Positions 31,220 through 39,662 of a stretch of DNA of 64,000 bases are shown here, in pieces (positions within the stretch are counted from its first letter, which is position 1; each line of letters begins with the position of its first letter). The translations under genes were made by a program, and so were the position numbers. The notes under the pieces were generated by a model. The model made no database searches and was not told the DNA's origin. It worked only from the letters and a program-made list of their open reading frames with translations. Source of the stretch: Alphaproteobacteria bacterium (GTDB lineage: Bacteria > Pseudomonadota > Alphaproteobacteria > Sphingomonadales > Sphingomonadaceae); contig QBLU01000003.1 in assembly GCA_003241875.1 (NCBI GenBank), forward strand, positions 62,001 through 126,000, given 5' to 3'.

Positions 31220-32647
31220 ATGACCACCCCCCGAGAGATCGAACTGAAGCTCGAATTCGATCGCGGCGACGCCGACCGGCTGCGCGCCGCCGTCATCGAT
31301 GCCGGCGGCGTCGCCGATGAGGCGGCGTTGCGATCGGTTTATTTCGACACCGCGGATGCTGCCGTGCGGGCCGCGGGCTTCTCGCTGCGCGTCCGGCACG
31401 ACGGCGCGCGCCGGGTGCAGACGCTGAAGTCCGACGCCACCGGCGCCGGCCTCTTCGACCGCCGCGAAAGCGAGTGCGAGCTTGCCGGCGACATCCCGGT
31501 ATTGGCGGGGACCGACCTGCAGCATTTCGACACTGCGATCGCGCCGCGGTTCCAGACCGAGGTGCAGCGGACGACCAGCGTCATGGCCGATGATGACGCC
31601 GAGATCGAGATCGCCATCGATGTCGGCGAGGTCCGGCACGAGGACCGGGCACTGCCGCTCAACGAGATCGAACTGGAACTGCGGCACGGCGCCGTGACGC
31701 GCCTGTTCACCCTGGCGCGCAAATTCGACAGCATCGTGCCGCTGCGGCTCGGCGTGCTGACCAAATCGGAGCGCGGCTATCGTCTGGGCGACAGCGGTGC
31801 CACCAAGGCGGATGCGGTCGTCCTCGAACCCGCGACGACCGTCGAAGCGGCGTTCCTGGCGATCATGTGGTCGTGCATCCGCCATTACCGGTTGAACGAG
31901 CCCAGCCTGCTGGCGACCCAGGACCCGGCCGCGCTGCACCAGGCCCGGGTGGCCCTGCGGCGGTTGCGCTCGGCGCTGACGCTATTCAAGGCCGTGGCGG
32001 CCGACGACCGGTTCGCGGCGCTGCGCGACGACGTGCGGGCACTGGCGGCGGCGCTCGGCAAGGCGCGCGATCTCGACGTGCTGCTCGACCAGCCGCAGGC
32101 GCCGGCGCTGCAGGATCGGCTCATGGCGGCGCGCGACGGTGCCTATGCCGCGGTGCGTGCCCGGCTCGAGAATGTCGAGGGGCGCCGGGTGATGCTCGAC
32201 ATCGCCGAATGGCTGACCGTCGGCGCCTGGCGCACCGCCGCGGCCACGGCGGCGGCGCGCAGCGAACCTGTCGAAGCGTTCGCCGCGGACCAACTGCGCC
32301 GGCTGCGCCGGTCGCTCAAGCGGCGCGGCGCCGATCTTGTCGATATCGGCGACGACGAACGGCACGAGGCGCGGATCGCGGCGAAAAAGCTGCGCTATGC
32401 GACCGAATTCCTCGGCAGCCTGTTCACCGGCGGCAAGGCGGCGCGGCGATACCGGCGCTTCGGGGCCGCGCTCGAAGACCTGCAGGGCTATCTCGGCACG
32501 CTCAACGACATGGCGACCGCGCCGCGGCTGCTCGCCGACCTTGGCCTGCCCGTGCCGGCCGAGCCGCCCGCCAAGCGCCGCCGCGCGCTGCTGCGCAAGG
32601 CCGGGCTGGCCTACGACGAACTGATCGACGCCCGGCGATTCTGGTAG
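31220..32647 (+). CDS. CYTH-CHAD domain protein
   Basis: A 475-residue protein joining an N-terminal CYTH domain (triphosphate tunnel fold) to a C-terminal CHAD domain. The CYTH signature ExExK is at residues 6-10 (EIELK). The CHAD part is helical with conserved histidines in ALHQARVALRRLRSAL and DERHEARIAAKKLRYATEF. CYTH proteins hydrolyse inorganic triphosphate or related substrates; CHAD domains bind polyphosphate. A polyphosphate or triphosphate role is inferred from the family. An ATG at 31196 would add eight residues. Confidence 0.92.
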   Translation: MTTPREIELKLEFDRGDADRLRAAVIDAGGVADEAALRSVYFDTADAAVRAAGFSLRVRHDGARRVQTLKSDATGAGLFDRRESECELAGDIPVLAGTDLQHFDTAIAPRFQTEVQRTTSVMADDDAEIEIAIDVGEVRHEDRALPLNEIELELRHGAVTRLFTLARKFDSIVPLRLGVLTKSERGYRLGDSGATKADAVVLEPATTVEAAFLAIMWSCIRHYRLNEPSLLATQDPAALHQARVALRRLRSALTLFKAVAADDRFAALRDDVRALAAALGKARDLDVLLDQPQAPALQDRLMAARDGAYAAVRARLENVEGRRVMLDIAEWLTVGAWRTAAATAAARSEPVEAFAADQLRRLRRSLKRRGADLVDIGDDERHEARIAAKKLRYATEFLGSLFTGGKAARRYRRFGAALEDLQGYLGTLNDMATAPRLLADLGLPVPAEPPAKRRRALLRKAGLAYDELIDARRFW

Positions 32648-32669
32648 CACGCCGCCGGCGTTGCGGCGG

Positions 32670-33371
32670 TCAGTCGCCGAGGCGGTAGTTGAGCGTCAGA
32701 TTGGCGACATGGTTGACGCGGTCGGCGCCGGGGCCGCGCTGGATCTGCGCCATATAGCCGGCTTCGAAATTCAGCCGCCGGTCGAGCGGCACCAGCGCGC
32801 CGCCAAAGGCGCGGACCTGCTGGACGCGGCTGCGCTGCCCCCAGTCGGTATCGTTGAGGCCGACGAGCGCCTCGCTCCAGAACAATGGCCCCGCCGTGCC
32901 GCGGCCGCCGAGCGGCAGCTGCAGCCGCAGCATGGCCCGCGCCCGCCACCCCAGGTCCTGGCTGCCGTTGACGATGCGCTGCTCGAGCCGCAAGCGCGTG
33001 AGCAATATGATCCGCTCCGGGTCGCGGATCAGCGGCAGGCTCAACTGCTGCCACATCCGGTGCTCGGTCACCGACGCTGCGCCGTCGCGCGCCGAATTCT
33101 GGTAATGATAGCCGGCCAGGACGAGCAGGTCGGGCGCCAGGCGGACGCCGAAGCCCGGCCGCACGATCAGCTCGCCGCGCCGCGAGATGTTCTCGTCGAA
33201 ACGCGGCTGCAGTTCCAGCCACACCATCGGCTTGGCGCCCGCACCGGGGGCAATCGGTCCCTGCGCGATGAGCGAGCCCCAGAGCTGGGTATCGTCGGCC
33301 CGCGCCGCGGCGCTGTTCGCCGCCAGCCAGGCGACCGCCAGGCCGATGAGCAATCGCGACACCATCACCAT
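32670..33371 (-). CDS. DUF2490 outer-membrane protein
   Basis: A 233-residue exported protein with a signal peptide (to about ARADD) and predicted beta strands. It matches the DUF2490 pattern: DTQLWGSL, KPMVWLELQPRFDEN, GYHYQNSARDG and WSEALVGLNDTDWG, ending LTLNYRLGD. DUF2490 members are outer-membrane barrels of unknown function. It is convergent with the CYTH-CHAD gene. The start could be the second ATG, two codons later. Confidence 0.85.
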   Translation of the reverse strand: MVMVSRLLIGLAVAWLAANSAAARADDTQLWGSLIAQGPIAPGAGAKPMVWLELQPRFDENISRRGELIVRPGFGVRLAPDLLVLAGYHYQNSARDGAASVTEHRMWQQLSLPLIRDPERIILLTRLRLEQRIVNGSQDLGWRARAMLRLQLPLGGRGTAGPLFWSEALVGLNDTDWGQRSRVQQVRAFGGALVPLDRRLNFEAGYMAQIQRGPGADRVNHVANLTLNYRLGD

Positions 33372-33503
33372 CCCTGTCCCGAAAAAGAGTGCGCCGCCTT
33401 AGACGGCAGCCGGGGCGGGTGTCGAGCGATGCTTGGGGCGGAACCATGCTGGCTCCGTAAAAATCCCTGTTGTCGCGCCGGCGTCCCTCGGCTATCCGCT
33501 AAC

Positions 33504-33516
33504 GATAATGATTATC
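33504..33516. promoter_or_regulatory. Fur-box-like site
   Basis: GATAATGATTATC is close to the core of the Fur consensus. It lies 30 bases upstream of the PepSY gene that starts an iron-uptake-type operon, consistent with iron-dependent repression. Confidence 0.7.
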
Positions 33517-33545
33517 AGAAACTCCGAGCCGGTCGCGGTCGCCGC

Positions 33546-34709
33546 ATGACGCGCGGTGGAATCCGGGCCTGGTTCCTCGTCCACAAATGGTCGAGCATCA
33601 TCTGCACGGCGTTCCTCCTGATGCTCTGCGTCACCGGGCTCCCGCTGATCTTCCACAGCGAAATCGACACGCTGACCGGTGACGCGCCGACGGTTGGCAC
33701 CGTTGGCATCGCCTCGTCGGGAACCGGGCCCGGCCTGCTGCCCCTCGACACCATGCTCGCCAGGGCGCTGGCCCGGCGCCCCGGCGAGGTGCCGCTGTTC
33801 ATGGCGTTCGACAATGATCGCCCGTTGCTGACCGTCACCACCGGGCCGTCGCCCGACGCGCCGTCGGCAGCGATGACGCTGCAGATGTTCGACCGCACCA
33901 CTGGCGAAACCGCCGGCGCCGTCGTCGACAGCGGCGTCATGCACTTCCTCCTCGAACTCCACACCGACATGTTCCTCGGCCTGCCCGGCATGCTGTTCCT
34001 CGGCGCCATGGGTCTGCTGTTCTGCGTCGCCATCGTGTCGGGCGTCGTCCTTTATGCGCCCTTCATGCGCCGGCTCGATTTCGGCACGATCCGCAGCCGC
34101 CGCAGCCGCCGGGTCGGCTGGCTCGACTATCACAATTTGCTCGGCGTCGTGGTTCTTGCCTGGGCGCTGGTCGTCGGCCTGACCGGCGTCATCAACACGC
34201 TGGCGACACCGATCATCCAGCTGTGGCAGCGCGGCGAGCTGGCAACGATGACCGCGGCCTATGCCGGGCGGCCGGCGCTCCCGCCCCAGCGCTACGGCTC
34301 GCTCGATCGCGCCATGGCGGCGGCGCGCGCGGCGCGGCCGGACAGCACGCCGCAGTTCATCGCCTTTCCCGGCGGCGCCTTCAGCTCCGGGCACCATTAT
34401 GCAGTCTTCCTCCAGGGCAGCACGCCGCTGACCGAGCGCATGCTGACGCCGGCGCTCGTCGACGCCGAAACCGGCGTGCTGACCGATGTGCGGCCGATGC
34501 CCTGGTATGCCCAGGCGCTGCTGATCTCGCAGCCGCTGCATTTCGGCGATTACGGCGGCCTGCCGATGAAGCTGCTGTGGGCGGCGCTCGACCTGCTGAC
34601 GATCATCGTCCTCGGTTCGGGGCTCTACCTCTGGCTCGGCCGCCGCCGCGGCGGCACCGGGGCGCGGGTCGCCGAAATCGAGACCGGGGCCGCAGGCGTG
34701 CCGACATGA
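33546..34709 (+). CDS. PepSY-associated membrane protein (iron-uptake linked)
   Basis: A 387-residue inner-membrane protein of the PepSY/PiuB family with four transmembrane helices: one near the N-terminus (IICTAFLLMLCVTGLPLIF), two in the middle and one near the C-terminus. A large periplasmic part carries PepSY-like elements. Conserved histidines in LVHKW, HFLLELHTDMFLG and YHNLLG may bind haem or metal. Proteins of this family are commonly paired with TonB siderophore receptors and may reduce or release the bound iron. Its position after a Fur-like box and before such a receptor supports this, as inference. Confidence 0.88.
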   Translation: MTRGGIRAWFLVHKWSSIICTAFLLMLCVTGLPLIFHSEIDTLTGDAPTVGTVGIASSGTGPGLLPLDTMLARALARRPGEVPLFMAFDNDRPLLTVTTGPSPDAPSAAMTLQMFDRTTGETAGAVVDSGVMHFLLELHTDMFLGLPGMLFLGAMGLLFCVAIVSGVVLYAPFMRRLDFGTIRSRRSRRVGWLDYHNLLGVVVLAWALVVGLTGVINTLATPIIQLWQRGELATMTAAYAGRPALPPQRYGSLDRAMAAARAARPDSTPQFIAFPGGAFSSGHHYAVFLQGSTPLTERMLTPALVDAETGVLTDVRPMPWYAQALLISQPLHFGDYGGLPMKLLWAALDLLTIIVLGSGLYLWLGRRRGGTGARVAEIETGAAGVPT

Positions 34710-34903
34710 GCGGCAGCGAACGGCGGCGACCGGATCGCCAGCGCCTGGCCGCGGTGTTTGCCGTGCCCGCCGCCGTTGCCGCCGTCACGGTCATCGGGCT
34801 GGTCAGCGCGCTCACCGGCGACGGCCTGCGCAATGTCGTTTCCTGGGTCGCGCTCGCCGTTCCCGTCCTCATCGTCGTCCGCGCCTGGCTGCGCCGCGGC
34901 TGA
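34706..34903 (+). CDS. Small two-helix membrane protein
   Basis: A 65-residue protein starting at an ATG that overlaps the PepSY gene stop by 4 nt. It consists of a basic N-terminus (ERRRPDRQRL) and two hydrophobic helices, residues 15-35 and 44-60. It lies between the PepSY protein and the TonB receptor and is probably translationally coupled. No family recognised with certainty; small ORFs occur at this position in comparable iron operons. Confidence 0.68.
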   Translation: MSGSERRRPDRQRLAAVFAVPAAVAAVTVIGLVSALTGDGLRNVVSWVALAVPVLIVVRAWLRRG

Positions 34904-34929
34904 TCGCCATTTCCAACGGAGTAACCCGA

Positions 34930-37092
34930 TTGCCCACCTTCACCTGCCGTGCGGCCCTGCTCGCTGCCACCATGCTCGCCGCGCCCGCCCTCGCCGCCGA
35001 AGCCGATCTTGCCGAAGCCGATCCGGCCGAAATCGTCGTCACCGCGCAGACCGCCAATCAAACCCAGGTCATCCGCGGCGGCCGGGTCGGCATCCTCGGC
35101 GACAAGCCGGCGGGCGACGTGCCGTTCAGCGTCAAATCCTATGGCGAGGCGCTGATCCTCAACCAGCAGCCGCAGACGCTCGGCCAGGTGCTCGAGAACG
35201 ACCCGTCGGTGCGCACCACCTATGGCTTCGGCAACGCCGCCGAACAGTTCGTCATTCGCGGCTTCACCCTGTTCGGCGACGATATCGGCTTCGACGGGCT
35301 CTACGGCCTCACCCCGCGCCAGTTGATCGCGCCCGAACTCTACGAACAGGTCCAGGTGCTGAACGGCGCCAGCGCCTTCCTCAACGGCGCCGCCCCCGGC
35401 GGTTCGGGGCTGGGCGGCAGCGTCAACCTGGTGCCCAAGCGCGCCGGCGACACGCCGCTGACCCGGGTGACGGCGAACTACAGCTCGGGCGCGCACTTCG
35501 GCGGCAGCTTCGATGTCGCCCGCCGCTCCGCCGACGGGGTGTTCGGCCTCCGCGTCAACGGTGCCGCGCGCAGCGGCGATGTCGCGATCGACGATGAATT
35601 CCGCAGCGCCTATGTCATCGGCGGCGCCTTCGACGTGCGCGGCGAGCGCGCCCGGGTCTCGCTCGATCTCGCCTTCCAGCAGGTCAAGGTGCGCCAGCTC
35701 CGCCCCAAGGTCACCATAGCCAGCGCCACCATTCCCGCCGTGCCGGCCGCCGATGCCAATTATGGCCAGCCCTGGACCTATACGACGATGCGCGACGTCT
35801 TCGGCGTCGTCCGCGGCGAATACGACCTGTCGGACAACGCCCTGGTCTATGCCGCGTTCGGCGCCCGCGACGGGTCGGAAGACGGCATCTATGGCGGCAT
35901 CACCGTCACCGATGCGATCACCGGCGCCGCCACCGGCAGCGCGCTGTTCGTGCCGCGCACCGACAACAACGAGACCGCCGAGGCCGGGCTGCGCGTCAAG
36001 CTCAAGGCCGGCGGCATCAGCCACGAGGTCAATGTCGGCGCGTCGAAGATCTGGCAGGTCAACCGCAACGCCTTCGATTTCCTCGGCGGCTTCACCGGCT
36101 TTGCCACCAGCCTGTATGACCCGGCCCCGGTGCCGCTGCCCGGCAGCGGCTTCGTCGGCGGCGATCTCGACCAGCCGTTTCCGATCCAGCGCACCCGGCT
36201 GGGCAGCGTCTTCGTCTCGGACACCATCGGCGTCTTCGACGATCGCGTGCTGCTGACCGCCGGCCTGCGGCTGCAGACCATCGGCATCAAGAGCTACTCC
36301 TATTTCGGCGGCGCCCTCGACACCCGCTATGACGAATCGGCCGTTACCCCGGTCGTCGGCCTCGTCATCAAGCCGGTCGCCGGCGTCTCGCTGTTCGCCA
36401 ATCGCATCGAGGGCCTCGCCCAGGGCCCGACCGCGCCGATTGACCCGACCATCGTCAACCCCGGCGAGGTCTTCGCCCCCTTCCGCTCGACCCAGTATGA
36501 AGTCGGCGGCAAGCTCAGCCTCGGTCGCTTCAACGCCTCGCTCGCCGCCTTCAGCACCGAACAGCCAAGCGCCTTTGCCGTACCGGTCGCGCCCGGCAAC
36601 CCCGCCGCCGGGCAACGGTTCGGGGTGTTCGGCACCCAGCGCAACCGCGGGCTGGAACTCAGCTTCGACGGGGAGATCGGCGCCGGCCTGCGCATCATTG
36701 CCGGCGGCGCGATCAACGATGCGAAACTGCGCAACACCGCCGGCGGCGCCAACGACGGCAATCGCGCCATCGGCGTGCCCGATTACCTGCTCAACGCCAA
36801 TGTGGAATGGGACCTGCCGTTCCTGCCGGCGCTGACGCTGACCGGGCGCGGCGTCCACACCGGCAAGCAGCAGGTCAACGCCGCCAACACCCTCGCCATC
36901 CCGTCATGGACGCGCTTCGATGTCGGCGCCCGTTATGTCGCGATCGTCGGGCAAATGCCGCTGACGCTGCGCTTCAACGTCGACAATGTCGCCAATCGCC
37001 GGTTCTGGGCGTCATCGTTCGACACCTTCGGCGCCGCGCTGCTGCAGGGCGCGCCGCGCACCTTCAAGCTGTCGGCGTCGATCCAGCTGTAG
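34930..37092 (+). CDS. TonB-dependent siderophore receptor
   Basis: A 720-residue outer-membrane receptor with signal peptide (to about ALAA), a TonB box-like EIVVTAQ, plug domain (including GFGNAAEQFVIRGFTLFGDD and LYEQVQVLNGASAFLNGAAP) and a 22-stranded barrel ending FKLSASIQL. It matches the FhuE/ferrichrome-type class of TonB siderophore receptors. The start is a TTG with GGAG 8 bases upstream; no ATG is available. It belongs to the operon behind the Fur-like box. The siderophore is not known. Its last 29 bases overlap the convergent serine hydrolase gene. Confidence 0.9.
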   Translation: MPTFTCRAALLAATMLAAPALAAEADLAEADPAEIVVTAQTANQTQVIRGGRVGILGDKPAGDVPFSVKSYGEALILNQQPQTLGQVLENDPSVRTTYGFGNAAEQFVIRGFTLFGDDIGFDGLYGLTPRQLIAPELYEQVQVLNGASAFLNGAAPGGSGLGGSVNLVPKRAGDTPLTRVTANYSSGAHFGGSFDVARRSADGVFGLRVNGAARSGDVAIDDEFRSAYVIGGAFDVRGERARVSLDLAFQQVKVRQLRPKVTIASATIPAVPAADANYGQPWTYTTMRDVFGVVRGEYDLSDNALVYAAFGARDGSEDGIYGGITVTDAITGAATGSALFVPRTDNNETAEAGLRVKLKAGGISHEVNVGASKIWQVNRNAFDFLGGFTGFATSLYDPAPVPLPGSGFVGGDLDQPFPIQRTRLGSVFVSDTIGVFDDRVLLTAGLRLQTIGIKSYSYFGGALDTRYDESAVTPVVGLVIKPVAGVSLFANRIEGLAQGPTAPIDPTIVNPGEVFAPFRSTQYEVGGKLSLGRFNASLAAFSTEQPSAFAVPVAPGNPAAGQRFGVFGTQRNRGLELSFDGEIGAGLRIIAGGAINDAKLRNTAGGANDGNRAIGVPDYLLNANVEWDLPFLPALTLTGRGVHTGKQQVNAANTLAIPSWTRFDVGARYVAIVGQMPLTLRFNVDNVANRRFWASSFDTFGAALLQGAPRTFKLSASIQL

Positions 37093-38140
37093 CGCCGATC
37101 AGCACCGACAGCCCGGCGCTGTCGAACCCGGCGACGATGCTGTTGCCGGTGGCGGCGCGCAGCGCGACGATGCCGCTGTCGAAATGCCGGCTGGGGTGGA
37201 CGCGGTTGGTCAGCAGCGTCCAGGCCAGGCCGCGGGCGAAATCGATCCACAGACCGGTGCCGGTGAAGCCGGTGTGGCCGATGGTGCCGGGCGCGCAGGC
37301 GTCGCCGCCCGACCAGCCCGGGTGGCGCAGTTCCCACCCGCAACTCCGGTCGCCGGCCACCGGCGTGCGGATCGCCGCCAGCATCGCCGGCGAGGCGCCC
37401 GAGCCGTCCAACAGCCCGGCGGCGAAATCGAGCACGCCCGCGACGGTGCCGAACAGCCCGGCGTGGCCGGTGCGGCCGCCGAGCGCAAAGCAGTTCTCGT
37501 CATGGACCTCGCCCTTCAGCACCCGGCCGCGCCAGCGGCAGTGTTCGGTGGCGACGGCCGGCCCCGGCGGCGGCCCCCAGCTCAGCCCCGGGCCGCGCGC
37601 CAGATCGGGCGGAACGGCGTCGAGCGGGCCGCCGGTCAGCCGCTCGATGGCGATGCCGAGCAGCAGGAAATTGATGTCGGAATAGACCGGCGGGCCGGCG
37701 CGCCATTCGCGCTGCAGGATGAAGGCGCGCAGCCGATCGGAGTCGCCGCCATAGGTGTAGATCGGTTCCACCGCCGGCAGATGGGTGCGGTGCGCCAGGC
37801 AGTCGCGGAACGTCAGCCGGCGTTCCGCGGCATGGGCGACGTCATATTGCCTGAGATCGGGAATGGCATCGGTCAGCGGCCGGTCGAGATCGAGCCGCCC
37901 GGCATCGGCAAGGCGCAGGATCATCGTCGTGGTGGCGATGACCTTGCTGACCGACGCCAGGTCGAACCAATGGTCGATGGTCAGCGTTTCCGGTGCCGGT
38001 TCGCGCTGGGCGAGGCCGGCGACCCGCGTCGCACGCCGGCCATCGGCGGTGACGATGCCGAGCACCGCGCCCGGGATGCGCGCGGCGGCGACGGCGGCGG
38101 CAGCAGCGGCAAAACCCCGGTCCGCGATGGCTTCGATCAT
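37064..38140 (-). CDS. Beta-lactamase-related serine hydrolase
   Basis: A 358-residue hydrolase of the class C beta-lactamase/esterase family. The nucleophile motif SxxK is S63-V-S-K66 (FDLASVSKV), and the second motif YSD/N is at PVYSDINF. The C-terminal HTG-like element is GHTGFTG. There is no signal peptide, so it is probably cytoplasmic. It overlaps the AmpG-like permease gene by 4 nt, and adjacent permease plus hydrolase suggests import and cleavage of a small amide, ester or muropeptide. Actual substrate unknown; beta-lactamase activity is not implied. Confidence 0.85.
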   Translation of the reverse strand: MIEAIADRGFAAAAAAVAAARIPGAVLGIVTADGRRATRVAGLAQREPAPETLTIDHWFDLASVSKVIATTTMILRLADAGRLDLDRPLTDAIPDLRQYDVAHAAERRLTFRDCLAHRTHLPAVEPIYTYGGDSDRLRAFILQREWRAGPPVYSDINFLLLGIAIERLTGGPLDAVPPDLARGPGLSWGPPPGPAVATEHCRWRGRVLKGEVHDENCFALGGRTGHAGLFGTVAGVLDFAAGLLDGSGASPAMLAAIRTPVAGDRSCGWELRHPGWSGGDACAPGTIGHTGFTGTGLWIDFARGLAWTLLTNRVHPSRHFDSGIVALRAATGNSIVAGFDSAGLSVLIGATAGSTPTA

Positions 38141-39621
38141 TCGGGCAGGTCCGATCTGCGGGGGGTGATGCGCGCCAGCAGCGGCAGGAACAGCAGCGCC
38201 GCCAGGCTGAGCACGCCCGATAGCAGGAAGAAGCTGTCATAGCCGATGGTTTCGACGATGGTGCCGCCGGCGCCCGACAGCAGCCGCGGCAGCATGAACG
38301 CCCAGCCCGACAGGAAGGCATATTGCGCGCCCGGAAAGCGCGGGTTGACCAGCATCGACAGGTAGACGACGAAAATCGCCCCGGCCATGCCGTTGCCGAA
38401 CTGGTCGAGGCCGGTGGCGATATAAAGCAGCGTCTCGTCGAGCGGCTGCCCCGCCAGCCAGACAAAGCCGAAATTGCCGGCCGCGGCGAACAGCCCGCCG
38501 GTGGCCAGCGTCGGCATGATCCGCCAGCGCATGACGAGAAGGCCGCCAAGCCCGACCCCGGCCATGCTCGCCGCCAGCGCCACCAGCCCGTCGGCGCGGC
38601 CGATGGCGCCGAGGCTGTAGCCGAGACCGCGCACCATCGGTTTCGACAGGTTGAGCGCCAGCACGTCGCCCATCCGGTAAAGCGCGATGAAGCCCATCAG
38701 CACGATCGCACCAAAGCCATAGCGCCAGAAGAAATCCATATACGGCCCGACCACCGCCGATTGCCGCAGCCGCGATTGCGGGCGCGCCCGGCGGATGCGC
38801 GGCAGCGCCAGCGCCATCGCGACGAACGGCAGCATGGCGAGGACCAGCACATAGGGCGTGACATTGGCCCGGCCATCGAGGCCGATGCCGGCGGCGACGG
38901 CGAGCACGGCCCAGCCGACGACCGCCACCACGGCAGCGACCGCGCCGATGATGGCGGCGGCGGCGGCGAGACCGTGCAGCAGCGCGGACGTCCGCCCCGC
39001 GGCACCGGGCCGGTCGGGCGCCGTCGCGACCAGCAGCGGGAACGGCACGAACGCCGCCGCCGCCACGGCGAGATAGGCCGCCGCCCAGCCAGCGCCATCG
39101 GCGACCAGCAATGCCCCGCTGCCGGCCGCGACCATCGCCGACCGGTAACCCCAGATATTGGCGGCGACGATCGGGCCCTGCTGTTCCTGCGTCGGTGCCA
39201 GCTCGATGCGCCAGGCGTCGGCGGCGATCTCCAGCGTCGTCGTCCAGAAGGCGAGCAGCACGGCGAACAGCGCCGTCAGCCCGAGCCGGCCATCGCCCGC
39301 GGTCAGCGCCATGGCGACCATCGCCGCGCAGATGCCGAGCTGCGACAGCAGGATCCAGCCGCGCCGTTTGCCCCAGAAGCGCGCAAAGCCCGGCACGTCG
39401 TAGCGATCGAGCAGTGGCGCCCACAGGAATTTCAGCGTCGGCAGCAGCTGCACCCAGGCAAAGAAGCCGATGACCACCAGCGCGACGCCATGCGCCTGCA
39501 GCCGCAGCGCCAGCACCGTCGAGAACATGTAGAACGGCAGGCCGGCGGAAAACCCCAGCGTGGCGAACAGCGCCAGGCGCCGCCGACTGGCCGCCGCGCT
39601 GATCGCCCCCGCCGCGGTCAT
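38137..39621 (-). CDS. AmpG-like MFS permease
   Basis: A 494-residue membrane protein with about 14 hydrophobic segments, matching the AmpG family (muropeptide or anhydro-muropeptide import). Typical features are GFSAGLPFYMFSTVLALRL, KFLWAPLLDRY and the RRGWILLSQ loop, and IAADAWRIEL. It follows the long TonB receptor gene at 41 bases on the same strand and overlaps the hydrolase gene. The family role points to recycling or scavenging of cell-wall fragments. Confidence 0.88.
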   Translation of the reverse strand: MTAAGAISAAASRRRLALFATLGFSAGLPFYMFSTVLALRLQAHGVALVVIGFFAWVQLLPTLKFLWAPLLDRYDVPGFARFWGKRRGWILLSQLGICAAMVAMALTAGDGRLGLTALFAVLLAFWTTTLEIAADAWRIELAPTQEQQGPIVAANIWGYRSAMVAAGSGALLVADGAGWAAAYLAVAAAAFVPFPLLVATAPDRPGAAGRTSALLHGLAAAAAIIGAVAAVVAVVGWAVLAVAAGIGLDGRANVTPYVLVLAMLPFVAMALALPRIRRARPQSRLRQSAVVGPYMDFFWRYGFGAIVLMGFIALYRMGDVLALNLSKPMVRGLGYSLGAIGRADGLVALAASMAGVGLGGLLVMRWRIMPTLATGGLFAAAGNFGFVWLAGQPLDETLLYIATGLDQFGNGMAGAIFVVYLSMLVNPRFPGAQYAFLSGWAFMLPRLLSGAGGTIVETIGYDSFFLLSGVLSLAALLFLPLLARITPRRSDLPE

Positions 39622-39662
39622 CGCATCAGCCGGTCATCGACACGATCGCGCCGGCCATCCCG

